Shown here piece after piece: positions 1-10,359 of a DNA stretch of 64,000 nt. How positions within the stretch are numbered: position 1 is the first letter of the stretch; each line of letters opens with the position of its first letter. The DNA lies in NCBI GenBank assembly GCA_030562195.1, contig JAUJPP010000005.1, forward strand, positions 16,789,106 through 16,853,105. Direction: 5' to 3'. A program made the translations under genes and the position numbers. Origin of the DNA: Nipponacmea schrenckii. Lineage: Eukaryota > Mollusca > Gastropoda > Lottiidae. The notes beneath the pieces are model-generated. The model was given only the letters and a program-made list of their open reading frames with translations, was not told where the DNA came from and did no database searches.

Positions 1-57
1 TTTTGATAATATTGCCCGACACTACTGCTGCTACTAGCTTCATTCTGGGTAGAGTTT

Positions 58-297
58 TCACATTTTTGTTGGATGTGATAGACGCTCTTCTATCCTAGGT
101 AAAAGAATTGGAATTTCAGTTAACATTCGAATAAATCTTGAATACCAATGTTGTGTAGTCCATAGTGGTATAATAATAATGCCTGTAGTTTTCTCTTGTT
201 GCATTTTACTGAGAATTTTCCCTAATAAACAGAAAGGTGGAAAGGCATAGAATTTATCTTCCCATACTTCTGAGAAAGCATCCACCCTAAATGCATA
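58..297 (-). pseudogene. DIRS-like retrotransposon reverse transcriptase/RNase H, C-terminal fragment
   Basis: About 79 codons run out of the scaffold gap and end at a stop at the low-coordinate side. The peptide has the order VDAFSEVW, YAFPPFCLLGKIL, a TGIIIIPLW stretch and a Q-W-Y triplet. From family knowledge this is the pattern at the C-terminal end of the RT/RNase H protein of tyrosine-recombinase retrotransposons (DIRS/PAT/Ngaro group): a DAF near the RNase H end, a YAFPPF box, then a 'G-I-I-x-P-x-W' box. The rest of the gene lies in the gap, so whether the element is intact cannot be judged. The downstream sequence to position 1 shows no further open frame. It is on the same strand as the recombinase-like gene at 839-4768 but downstream of it, which is the wrong order for one DIRS element. 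Confidence 0.55.
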
Positions 298-797
298 NNN
301 NNNNNNNNNNNNNNNNNNNNNNNNNNNNNNNNNNNNNNNNNNNNNNNNNNNNNNNNNNNNNNNNNNNNNNNNNNNNNNNNNNNNNNNNNNNNNNNNNNNN
401 NNNNNNNNNNNNNNNNNNNNNNNNNNNNNNNNNNNNNNNNNNNNNNNNNNNNNNNNNNNNNNNNNNNNNNNNNNNNNNNNNNNNNNNNNNNNNNNNNNNN
501 NNNNNNNNNNNNNNNNNNNNNNNNNNNNNNNNNNNNNNNNNNNNNNNNNNNNNNNNNNNNNNNNNNNNNNNNNNNNNNNNNNNNNNNNNNNNNNNNNNNN
601 NNNNNNNNNNNNNNNNNNNNNNNNNNNNNNNNNNNNNNNNNNNNNNNNNNNNNNNNNNNNNNNNNNNNNNNNNNNNNNNNNNNNNNNNNNNNNNNNNNNN
701 NNNNNNNNNNNNNNNNNNNNNNNNNNNNNNNNNNNNNNNNNNNNNNNNNNNNNNNNNNNNNNNNNNNNNNNNNNNNNNNNNNNNNNNNNNNNNNNNN
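298..797. other. Assembly gap (500 N)
   Basis: Exactly 500 N, the same size as the other two gaps, so a placeholder of unknown true length. Open frames reported across it have no meaning. Confidence 0.99.
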
Positions 798-838
798 ACA
801 AAAGATGTAATAAGTTGAGGCTTCTCCTTAATTATGTC

Positions 839-3800
839 TTAATTTAGAAGTTGATTTTTCAGAATTTTATCTCTATTATTTCTACAAAAATCCTTTATAT
901 TTCGCCACTCTCTATTTTGTAAAACTGGAAAACGTTTCTTTATTTTCTCAATATCGTCTTTACCTGGTAACCGTAATTGCATCACATCCTTGAGGGAGGC
1001 AATGGCTATCTTTTCTTCTTCATTCCATGGTTTCTTTCGTTTAGTTTCTTTCAAGTTTTTGGTTATTGCAAAACATGTTTGGTTTGGTTCAGAAGTTTCA
1101 AGTATGGCAAGTTTATTAACGATGTCTTCATCCGATGAACTTGACATTTCTTCTTCCATCTGAATTGGGATGTCATCCAAGGATTTGCCAGCATATTTTG
1201 ATAGCTGTCCGGTGTTCATTGCTGTGAAGAGTTTTGATAATTTTGTTACTCTAGCAACATCATCTGGAAGAGTATAATACTCTTTATGTACACGAATATC
1301 ATGGCCCATGTAACTTGCCAGTAGTTCTAATTCGGTGTCTTTAAGGGAAAGCATCTGTGACACAGTAGCGACCTGTTTTCTTAGTTTGGTAGACCTTAGA
1401 TTTTCAGGATTTTTAGTCACACCTTCTGCATGTTTTCTGAGACAGTCTGATGCACGAATATGTCCATGACTATTGTAGTGTGCCCTTGGAAATAGATAGT
1501 CGTTCTCCTGTGGGACACCTATATCTTCTCTTAATTCGATTAGAACATCCAATTGCTCTACCATCTGAGGTGTCAGAAGAACAGGTACTGTTCTACCCCG
1601 CTTCCCAACTATCTCTACTACCTCAAAAATTTTACACAACTGCTTTTCTAATTCAGATATTGTGTTCAGATCAGTTATCCTGGTAAAATGTTTCTTCTTA
1701 TAATCATCCAATTTCATTTTAGAGACCTCCCCTTGGCGTCTCCTATTAAAGGTCATCACCTGACAAAGCGTACTTTCATTCAAAACCTTCCATGCCTCCT
1801 TCATCTTTTCTGAATTAATGGATTTGTCCTTTAAAGTATGCATATTTTCTTCTGTTATTTTTTTCAAATGATTTGCAAGGCTGACCACGTCTTCATTGGT
1901 TGGTAAAATTTCCGGATTGTTACGTTTAGCTGCGTGCAATGTTCTGTGAGCATGTGTCGACACTTCAACTTCCCATCTCATTTCACACAATTTATGGAAG
2001 TTTTCTGCCTCTTGTGCACGATCATTGTCATTAGATATGAGTGCATTTCCTTTTACAATTAAGGCACACTTTTTGATCGTATGTCCCAGCTTAAGAGCAA
2101 GAGAAGGTATTTCAAATGAATGGTCGTTTTTGTCAAATTTAGCACAGTCAAGGACGCTTTTGATAAGATCGTTAAAATATTTTGGATTGATAAAATATTC
2201 AAGGCATGCGCTTTCATTATTTGTGTTCTTTCTCAAATGAAATAATAATTTTGATATTTCTCTTAACTTTGTCCTAATATAATTGTGCTGTTCTTTGTTA
2301 TGACCGAGTTTTAAGTATTCTCGTTTTGCCAATTCCAATATCAGATGATCACTTTTTGCAATTCTCGAAATGTTATCTACTTTCATGGCATGTAGAAGCT
2401 CTTGCAAAGATTCTTCCAAATCGCAACTTGCAGGTTTCAAAAGTTGGCTCTTTCTACACATTCTTTCTGAAAATTTCTTCTTTTTTGACGGGATTTCTTC
2501 TTCTGTGTCGTGTGATCTTTTTCTTTGTGGCATAAACGGACATCTATGTTTCCAGAGATCACGCCTGACATAAAAACCATAGCAATATTGACATGGACCG
2601 TAGGCATCAGGATCTACGTCGTTTTGTGGTCGATAGGCGACCACTAAGGCGCCTTTTCGTTTTCTTAAGACCTCGCAGTTGTGTTTGTAATTTCCCAAAT
2701 TACGCAATCTGCTTAAGATATTAGACTTTTTCTTTTTGTTTCTTTCTTGAATGTAACATACAACCTGTTCTTCATTACCGTGAGTTTGTTTTAAATGTCT
2801 TGGAAGCTTAGCGAAAGATTTCTCGCAAAAAAGGCAGTACTGTTTTTTATCCCATTTCCTTTGGGTGTTAGTATTGTTAGTTTTATACACAGTTATATTA
2901 TTCGTGGATGAGGGGGGCGACTTTTTGTCAGAAGCTGAGGCATCTTTAGATTTGCCAGTATTTGAGGAATCATCGTTTGATACGTCTGAAACTGGAACTA
3001 TATTGGAGGTAGTACTGTGGACTGACTGTTCTGTGGAACTGGTTGACTGAATGTTTAATGTAGATGAGCTTGAGACTGTGAATGGTTTCTTTGGTATCGT
3101 CCTGGTGTCTCTTAATTCATTCCTAGGTTCTGTGTGTATTGTTGAGTCCGGAGAGCTATAATGGTCATTGTTAAAGGTAATTGTTTCTATAGAGTTTGGT
3201 GTGGCATTCTGCATATGAATGATATCAGAATATACAGAGGAGTCGTTTGAATCTGACACCATGTCTGTTTCTTCCGGAACATATTCGCTTCCAGATGAAT
3301 AATCTGAATATTCATCATCTGCCCATGCTTCCTCAGTTTGGCTATATGCAGTTTCTTTGTCGTTGTTTAAAAATTCATCAAGTTGCACGGGTTGCCACTG
3401 CAGATCTTCTGATACAGACCCCCTTAGATATTCTAATTTTTCATTGTTATATTTTATTGGTTCCTCTGAGTTATCTTCTGTTGATAATACTGAGTTTTCA
3501 TACTTCTGTTTTTTTGGTTCTAATCGGGTTTTAATTTTTTCTCCTGCTGGATCTACTGGGTTTTCATTCTTGTCTTCTGTAGGATCTAATGTGTTTCCAT
3601 TCCTCTCTTTTGTTGGATCTACTGAGTTTTCATTCTTCTCTTCTGTTGGTTCTACTGGGTTTTCATTCTTCTCTTCTGTTGGTTCTACTGGGTTTTCATT
3701 TTTCTCTTCTATTGGATCTACTGAGTTTTCATTCTTCTCTTCTGTTGGTTCTACTGGTTTTCATTCTTCTCTTCTGTTGGTTCTACTGGGTTTTCATTTT

Positions 3801-4768
3801 TCTCTTCTGTTGGTTCTACTGGTTTTCATTCTTCTCTTCTGTTGGATTTTACTGAGTTTTCATTCTTCTCTTCTTGGTCTACTGGTTTTCATTCTTCTCT
3901 TCTGTAGGTTCTTCTTGGTTTTCATTCTTCTCTTCTGTTGGTTCTACTGGGTTTTCATTCTTCTCTTCTGTTAGTTCTACTGGGTTTTCATTCTTTTCTT
4001 CTGTTGGTTCTACTGGGTTTTCATTCTTCTCTTCTGTTGGTTCTACTGGGTTTTCATTCTTCTCTTCTGTTTCTACTGGTTTTCATTCTTCTCTTCTGTT
4101 GGTTCTACTGGGTTTTCATTCTTTCTTCTGTTGGTTCTACTGGGTTTTCATTCTTCTCTTCTGTTGGTTCTACTGGGTTTTCATTCTTCTCTTCTGTTAG
4201 TTCTACTGGGTTTTCATTCTTCTCTTCTGTTGGTTCTACTGGAGTTTTCATTCTTCTCTTCTGTTGGTTCTACTGGATTTTCATTCTTCTCTTCTGTTGG
4301 TTCTACTGGGTTTTCATTCTTCTTTTCTGTTGGTTCTACTGGGCTTTCATTCTTCTCTTCTGTTGGTTCTACTGGGTTTTCATTCTTCTCTTCTGCAGGT
4401 TCTACCGAGTTGTCATTTGTCTCTTTAATTGATTCTATTGAGTTTTCGTTCTTCTCTTTTGTTGATTCTATTGAGTTTTCGTTCTTTTCTTCTGTTAGTT
4501 TTACTGGGTATTTATTGGTTTCTATAGTGGGTTTTACTTTATTTATTACGCATTCCTGTTTATCTTTTTTCTCTCTTGATTTTATTTGATTTGAAAGTAG
4601 CTTACAAGTTATGTTATCTTCTGTATACCTAACAATGAACGAACATTTATTAACTTTCATTATTTCTGCAGGATACCAACATCTGTTAGGTGGCCATATT
4701 GCTGATACAATTTCACCAACTTTAAAGCAGTTCTCTCCGGTGAGCTTAACAGGTTTGGATTTTCCCAT
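839..4768 (-). CDS. Tudor-like / acidic repeat / zinc finger / tyrosine-recombinase / Myb-like protein
   Basis: Not a gene I can name. The C-terminal 849 codons (839-3388) are open; the frame continues upstream through an 11-residue repeat tract to an ATG at 4766-4768, about 1,310 codons without introns. N-terminus: Tudor-like fold (VGEIVSAIW, CWYPAEI, then V-x-Y-x-x-D). Residues below are numbered from position 3388: acidic Ser/Asp-rich 1-160; C2H2 finger (C185, C188, H198, H203); second finger YGPC-x2-C with H281 and C283; recombinase fold 530-720 with box-I Arg in RRRQGEVS (about 551), LRKQVAT with Arg 670, MGH (H696) and YY 704-705. The usual box-II His is Thr 667. Residues 783-845 (KKPWNEEEK, then W-R-N-I-K) look Myb/SANT-like. 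Several 1-bp indels break the repeat tract, but both ends are in one frame. A TATATA and an AG acceptor-like site lie just upstream of the ATG. Related uncharacterised proteins occur in aquatic animals; function is inference. Confidence 0.6.
3545..4420. repeat. 33-bp coding minisatellite, about 26 units
   Basis: Unit on the plus strand is about GGTTCTACTGGGTTTTCATT plus CTTCTCTTCTGTT (33 bp). On the minus strand it codes an 11-residue repeat, NPVEPTEEKNE, within the gene at 839-4768. Units near the ATG are diverged (SIESTKEKNEN). Indels occur near 3755, 3820, 3850, 3875, 4075, 4120 and 4243, mostly in the GGG run. Plus-strand open frames here (serine/phenylalanine-rich) are antisense shadows. 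Confidence 0.9.
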
Positions 4769-4867
4769 GATGTATGGCCTAAAATATATAAAAATGCGTC
4801 TTTGATTGTAAATTCAGAAAAAGTGAAATGTAAAGAGACGATGTCAGTCCGAAATAGATCATGTTAT

Positions 4868-5040
4868 AAACTGGTAAGATATTTTATCTATATGATAGTA
4901 GTCCATTGAGCATCAGATTACAATCTGGTAAGTATAGAGACTATTTATGATGGTCAATGCAGCATCAGGTTACAATCTGGTAAGTATAGAGGCTATTTAT
5001 GATGGTCATTGCAGCACCAGCTTATAATCTAGTAAGTACG
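4868..5040 (+). repeat. 52-bp satellite, small outlying block (3 diverged units)
   Basis: Three units of the family found in the main array at 6740-7995: 'atctggtaagtatagag', 'ctatttatgatggtcaatg', 'agcatcagg'. They lie 1.7 kb from the main array, with a piggyBac-type MITE in between. The stretch 5040-5837 has no recognisable gene; a 74-codon hydrophobic frame at 5435-5659 (minus) is unsupported. Confidence 0.75.
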
Positions 5041-5837
5041 GAAAGCATACATTAATTAAACAAGGACACACCCCTTGTGCCAATTGGGGCCCCGAGTGCC
5101 TGTTCCAACCCAAGAGAGGACATGTTATTCAAACATATTTAAACAGTTGGGTGCAATAATGTTTTAAGAATAAAGGAAGTTACAAAATCTGCACTGATAC
5201 AACAGTCGATTATGTCAATCTAATTAACTTACCTTTTAGTAGCAAAACGTGAATCTATTTTTTATCTATAATTTATTATAATTTATTTGCCTGAAAATAT
5301 AATATTTAAGACATGTAAAGTTTAAATCTGAAAGAAGCTAACTTTCAGGATATTATCATTCGGCTCAAGATGATCATGTTTTAGATTCATTTTAAAATTT
5401 ATCGGAGTCATTTTAAGAAATGACAAAAAAAAATTCAGAAGCATTTATAATCCCATGGCGTTACAAATCGATTAAAAGTAATAAAAATCTCACCAGTAAT
5501 GTAAATATAACACAGGAATAGTACCAGTATTTGAATGTCAGCTACAAATGAGATGATTAAAACTAACTTTGCAAACAGTGGTAAGTAGAAAGCACACAGC
5601 CGTAAAGTGAAACAGAAGGTAAAATAGACAAGAAAGCACAAGATTTCCTTAGTCTCCATGTAGGCCTACCCTGAAATGAAATTGAAATTTTAATTCCTTA
5701 TTCAAAAATTAAAGAGACCTCGAGATGCCAAATAATTGGAATTGTACTATTAAATTTGTTACATTAACATTTGAGAGTTTCAATAGGCCTTGTTTGATTA
5801 TAGGCTAGTTTCTTCAGATTGGATAAATTTCATCATC

Positions 5838-6356
5838 TTAACCCTTTCCCTGCGTTTAGGGACGCCTTTAGGAGTCAATTTTTTGACGTGATAACTTGCG
5901 GCAGACGCCTTCAGGGGTTCTTTCATAATATCGGTACATTACGGTGAAAGGCTTCCCCGTCAACCTAAACTTTATTAATAGTACTGACGTATAAGGTTTT
6001 CCCCTTCTTATTAGTCTATGATTGGTCGAAGTAGACCAATCAGAAACGTTATTAAACTAACTAAGATGAAAGTAGGTCATCTGCTTATTATTGTACAATA
6101 ATGGCTGCCCCCATTTCGGGCGATGGGAAAGGGAACATAAACCTCTCCCAAATTTGTCTCATGTGTCTGCTTGTCCAAAATCTTCGATATTAGTATAAGG
6201 CATTCATTTCCCATCAATTTCATACCAAATGCATCAATTTCTGAGGATTTTTGTAGAAGTTACAATCATTTAACGTCAGGTTACAGACTTCTCTAAAATT
6301 AATTCCGAAAGTAACGATCGACGTCATTTTTAATAAAAGCGCATGGAAAGGGTTAA
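5838..6356. mobile_element. piggyBac-type MITE, 519 bp including TTAA duplications
   Basis: The ends are TTAACCCTTTCCCTGCG at 5838 and, in reverse complement, TTAACCCTTTCCATGCG at 6356. That is a 13-bp terminal inverted repeat with one mismatch flanked by TTAA on both sides. CCC-start termini with TTAA target duplication are the piggyBac hallmark. The interior has no transposase frame, so it would depend on an enzyme encoded elsewhere. It sits between two blocks of the 52-bp satellite. Confidence 0.8.
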
Positions 6357-6739
6357 CATCCGAAATACTGAATATATTTAATAACTTTCCAAAAATCGAA
6401 CAGACTTCAGCAGGAAGTGGAAAAAATTCATGACTACGTCGGCCCTTGCTCATGCATCACATCATTTTAAAATCTTAAGTATTTCTGAATGACTTACCTT
6501 AGGATGAGCCTTGATGAAATTAATATGGCGGAAACATTCACGTGACAAAACGTAATGACGTCACTTATGTGTGTGTTAAATGCACATGAAACGAGGACTT
6601 ATATAATTAGTTAAAAATTGTAAACGAGGACCCATACACATATTAGAGAAGGCAGGTTTCATTTCAAACTCTAGGCATCAAATGTCTTCAAAATCATATC
6701 TAACAAAATATTATTAATAAGACAATTAGTAAGATTTAA

Positions 6740-7995
6740 ATCCGATAGTTACAGAGACACTCCAGGATGGCCCATGGTACACAAGGTAAGCACAGACACT
6801 TTATGATAGTCAGTGGGGCATTAGGTAATAATCCGGTAAGTACACAGACTTTATATGATAGTCCATGAAATAGGCCTACTAGGTTATAACCAGGTAAGTA
6901 CAGAGACTCATTGTAATATTCCACAGAATACCAGGTTATCTTTTGGTATGTACAGGGACTCTTTAAAATGGTTCATGGAGCATCAGGTTATATTTCGGTA
7001 AGTACAGAGACTCTTATGGCCCGTGGATATATTACGGTAGTTACATGGAGCATCCGGCTATAATCTGGTAAGTACAGAGACTCTTTATGATGGTCCATGG
7101 AGCATCCAGCCATAATCTGATAAGTACAGAGACTCTTTATGATGGTCCATGGAGCATCCGGCTATAATCTGGTAAGTACAGAGACTCTTTATGATGGTCC
7201 ATGGAGCATCCGGCTATAATCTGGTTAGAACAGAGACTCATTATGATGGTCCATAGAGCATCCGGCTATAATCTGGTAAGTACAGAGACTCTTTGTGATG
7301 GTCCACGGAGCATCCGGCTATAATCTGGTAAGTACAGAGACTCATTATGATGGTCCATGGAGCATCCGGCTATAATCTGGTAAGTACAGAGACTCTTTGT
7401 GATGGTCCACAAAGCATCCGGCTATAATCTGGTAAGTACAGACACTCTTTATGATGGTCCATGGAGCATCCGGCTATAATCTGGTAAGTACAGAGACTCA
7501 TTATGATGGTCCATGGAGCATCAGGCTATAATCTGGTAAGTACAGATACTCTTTATGATGGTCCATGGAGCATCCGGCTATAATCTGGTTAGTACAGAGA
7601 CTCATTATGATGGTCCATGGAGCATCTGGGGCTGTAATCTGGTAAGTACAGAGACTCTTTATGATGGCCCATGGAGCATCCGGCTATAATCTGGTTAGTA
7701 CAGAGACTCATTTCGATGGTCAATGGAGCATCCGGCTATAAAAGGTTTAGTACAGAGACTCATTATGATGGACCATGGAGCATCCGGCTATAATAGGTTT
7801 AGTACAGAGACTCTTTATGATGGTCAATGGAGCATCCGGCTATAATAGGTTTAATACAGAGACTCATTATGATGGTCAATGGAGCATCCGGCTACAATCT
7901 GGTTAGTACAGAGACTCATTATGATGGACCATGGAGCACCCGGCTATAATCGGGTTAGTACAGAGACTCTTTATGATGGCCAATGGAGTATGAAG
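6740..7995 (+). repeat. 52-bp satellite, about 24 units, most with a splice-donor-like motif
   Basis: Consecutive GATGGTCC motifs are 52 bp apart (7141 and 7193). The unit reads AGTACAGAGACTC, TTTATGATGGTCCATGGAGC, ATCCGGCTATAATCTGGTA. Most units contain CTGGTAAGTACAG, a near-perfect metazoan 5' splice site on the plus strand; right-hand units drift to GGTTAGTA or GGTTTAGTA. Because 52 is not a multiple of three, it is not a coding repeat. Homogeneity is highest in the middle of the array. Confidence 0.92.
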
Positions 7996-8583
7996 TCTTG
8001 ATCTGCTAAATGTAGTAATTAGTCATGACAAGGTCTCTAGTGTACACTGTATCAGATTATTATCTAGTTACGACAGAGATACTTGCTGAAGTTCATTGAG
8101 AATCAATTGTTAAAAAAATAAAGTAGTTACTAATATGCCAACAGTTAAAAAAATTGATAACAAGGGATTAAAAAAAGTTTCCATTTTCTAAAAGCTAGTC
8201 AAAAGTATTGAAGATAAAGTCATATTTAAAGGGTTCTTTATTTTTAGTAACTACAGTGTGTGCTCTAGTCTGATCAAACGAGGACATAGATACACTTCTG
8301 TACAATAAAGACAAAACGAGGACAAAACACACAAAATATAAAATCCGCTTCAAATCAACTAAACACCCCAAATACTCAGCAACTGCTGTATATTGAATAA
8401 CTGAGGACTACCTCAGAACAGCCTGAAAATTCGTCAGGGAACTAAATACAGGCCTCTGAATAACATTTTAGCATAATCCCAATGTCATACAGGTCCACGG
8501 TATACCGAGGACGTCCTCGCTTTGGATCAAGTCCACGATTGTAAGGTGTGTATTTTCATGTGTGTCCTCAATTTACACCATAT

Positions 8584-8670
8584 ACAAACGCACACACACA
8601 CACACACAGACAGACAGACAGGGGTGATCACAATATACGACCAAAATACATTTTGGGCGTATAAAAAAGC
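8584..8670 (-). repeat. CA and CAGA microsatellites beside a degenerate pearl-like element head
   Basis: (CA)n then (CAGA)n at about 8589-8622, followed by ATATACGACCAAAATACATT and TTGGGCGTATAAAAAA. In minus orientation this is a TTTTTATACGCC hairpin head followed by a GTCT-rich tract, the layout of pearl heads elsewhere in this window. No matching tail is seen to the left. The stretch 7996-8583 shows nothing recognisable. Confidence 0.5.
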
Positions 8671-10306
8671 CCCAAAATGGCCGAGACCGAAATTTCCCCA
8701 AACTGCCCAATTCTGCTCATTTCCTTTCATTTGGACCCAGGGGACTTCAAAAAACCACATAAAACCAAAATCGGAAACACTTCGAAAATCGACCAAAATC
8801 CGAAAAATGTGAAGCCTGGGGGACCAAGGCAAATTTGGCCAAAATCGAAAAAAAGCTATAACTTTCAAAGTATGTAAGCTATCCATCTGAAATTCACAGG
8901 GAACATCCGCATTGGCCCCCTGGACATGTCAGAAAAAACAGAACCCAAATATCTGCTGTAGTTTGGGAAATATAGCCGTTTTTCTGAAATTAGCCAAAAA
9001 TGCCCAAAAATGGCCGAGACCGAAATTTCCCCAAACTGCCCAATTCTGCTCATTTCCTTTCATTTGGACCCAGGGGACTTCAAAAAACCACATAAAACCA
9101 AAATCGGAAACACTTCGAAAATCGACCAAAATCCGAAAAATGTGAAGCCTGGGGGGCCAAGGCAAATTTGGCCAAAATCGAAAAAACGCTATAACTTTCA
9201 AAGTATGTAAGCTATCCATCTGAAATTCACAGGGAACATCCGCATTGGCCCCTTGGACATGTCAGAAAAAACAGAACCCAAATATCTGCTGTAGTTTGGG
9301 AAATATAGCCGTTTTTCTGAAATTAGCCAAAAATGCCCAAAAATGGCCGAGACCGAAATTTCCCCCAAACTGCCCAATTCTGCTCATTTCCTTTCATTTG
9401 GACCCAGGGGACTTCAAAAAACCACATAAAACCAAAATCGGAAACACTTCGAAAATCGACCAAAATCCGAAAAATGTGAAGCCTGGGGGACCAAGGCAAA
9501 TTTGGCCAAAATCGAAAAAAACGCTATAACTTTCAAAGTATGTAAGCTATCCATCTGAAATTCACAGGGAACATCCGCATTGGCCCCCTGGACATGTCAG
9601 AAAAAAACAGAACCCAAATATCTGCTGTAGTTTGGGAAATATAGCCGTTTTTCTGAAATTAGCCAAAAATGCCCAAAAATGGCCGAGACCGAAATTTCCC
9701 CAAACTGCCCAATTCTGCTCATTTCCTTTCATTTGGACCCAGGGGACTTCAAAAAAACCACATAAAACCAAAATCGGAAACACTTCGAAAATCGACCAAA
9801 ATCCGAAAAATGTGAAGCCTGGGGGACCAAGGCAAATTTGGCCAAAATCGAAAAAACGCTATAACTTTCAAAGTATGTAAGCTATCCATCTGAAATTCAC
9901 AGGGAACATCCGCATTGGCCCCCTGGACATGTCAGAAAAAACAGAACCCAAATATCTGCTGTAGTTTGGGAAATATAGCCGTTTTTCTGAAATTAGCCAA
10001 AAATGCCCAAAAATGGCCGAGACCGAAATTTCCCCAAACTGCCCAATTCTGCTCATTTCCTTTCATTTGGACCCAGGGGACTTCAAAAAACCACATAAAA
10101 CCAAAATCGGAAACACTTCGAAAATCGACCAAAATCCGAAAAATGTGAAGCCTGGGGGGCCAAGGCAAATTTGGCCAAAAACCCAAAAAACGCTATAACT
10201 TTCAAAGTATGTAAGCTATCCATCTGAAATTCACAGGGAACATCCGCATTGGCCCCCTGGACATGTCAGAAAAAACAGAACCCAAATATCTGCTGTAGTA
10301 CCCGAA
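8671..10306. repeat. 333-bp satellite, about 5 near-identical units
   Basis: The motif ATGGCCGAGACCGAAATTTC begins at 8677, 9010, about 9343, about 9679 and 10013, a spacing of 333-336 bp. Units differ by a few single-base changes or indels (for example GGGGGACC against GGGGGGCC). The unit length is a multiple of three and the unit is largely stop-free on both strands, which creates repeated 60-95 codon frames (MAETEISPN on plus, MSRIGQFGE on minus) that I do not accept as genes. The array ends in an abrupt change of sequence just before a T run. Confidence 0.93.
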
Positions 10307-10321
10307 ATACTAGTGGTGTTG

Positions 10322-10323
10322 TG

Positions 10324-10352
<29 letters not shown>
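10322..10352. repeat. Poly-T tract
   Basis: About 31 T interrupted by nothing else, immediately after the 333-bp satellite; a second T run follows at 10588-10607. They could be the A-tails of retroposed sequences on the minus strand, but I see no body attached. From 10353 to 12103 I see only AT-rich sequence with no recognisable gene. Confidence 0.8.

Positions 10353-10359
<7 letters not shown>

Noticed and set aside
291..818. Frames of 175-247 codons over the gaps, also at 28045-28953 and 61643-62206
   Set aside because: They are almost entirely N; only the sequenced ends were interpreted.
3247..4589. Several long plus-strand frames rich in FSFFSSVGSTG or FHSSLLLVLL
   Set aside because: They are the antisense of the 33-bp repeat in all three frames and carry no independent signal.
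5435..5659. 74-codon hydrophobic minus frame, possible small membrane protein
   Set aside because: AT-rich sequence gives hydrophobic codons easily; no signal-peptide logic, homology or splice context that I can see.
6740..7995. Possible CRISPR-like array (short regular repeats)
   Set aside because: Units are contiguous 52-bp tandem copies without unique spacers, and the genome is an animal.
8522..10198. A dozen 61-119 codon frames on both strands, apparently repeated genes
   Set aside because: They are the same satellite unit read repeatedly; 333 bp is divisible by three and poor in stops, so open frames are expected. No start context, splice sites or family resemblance.
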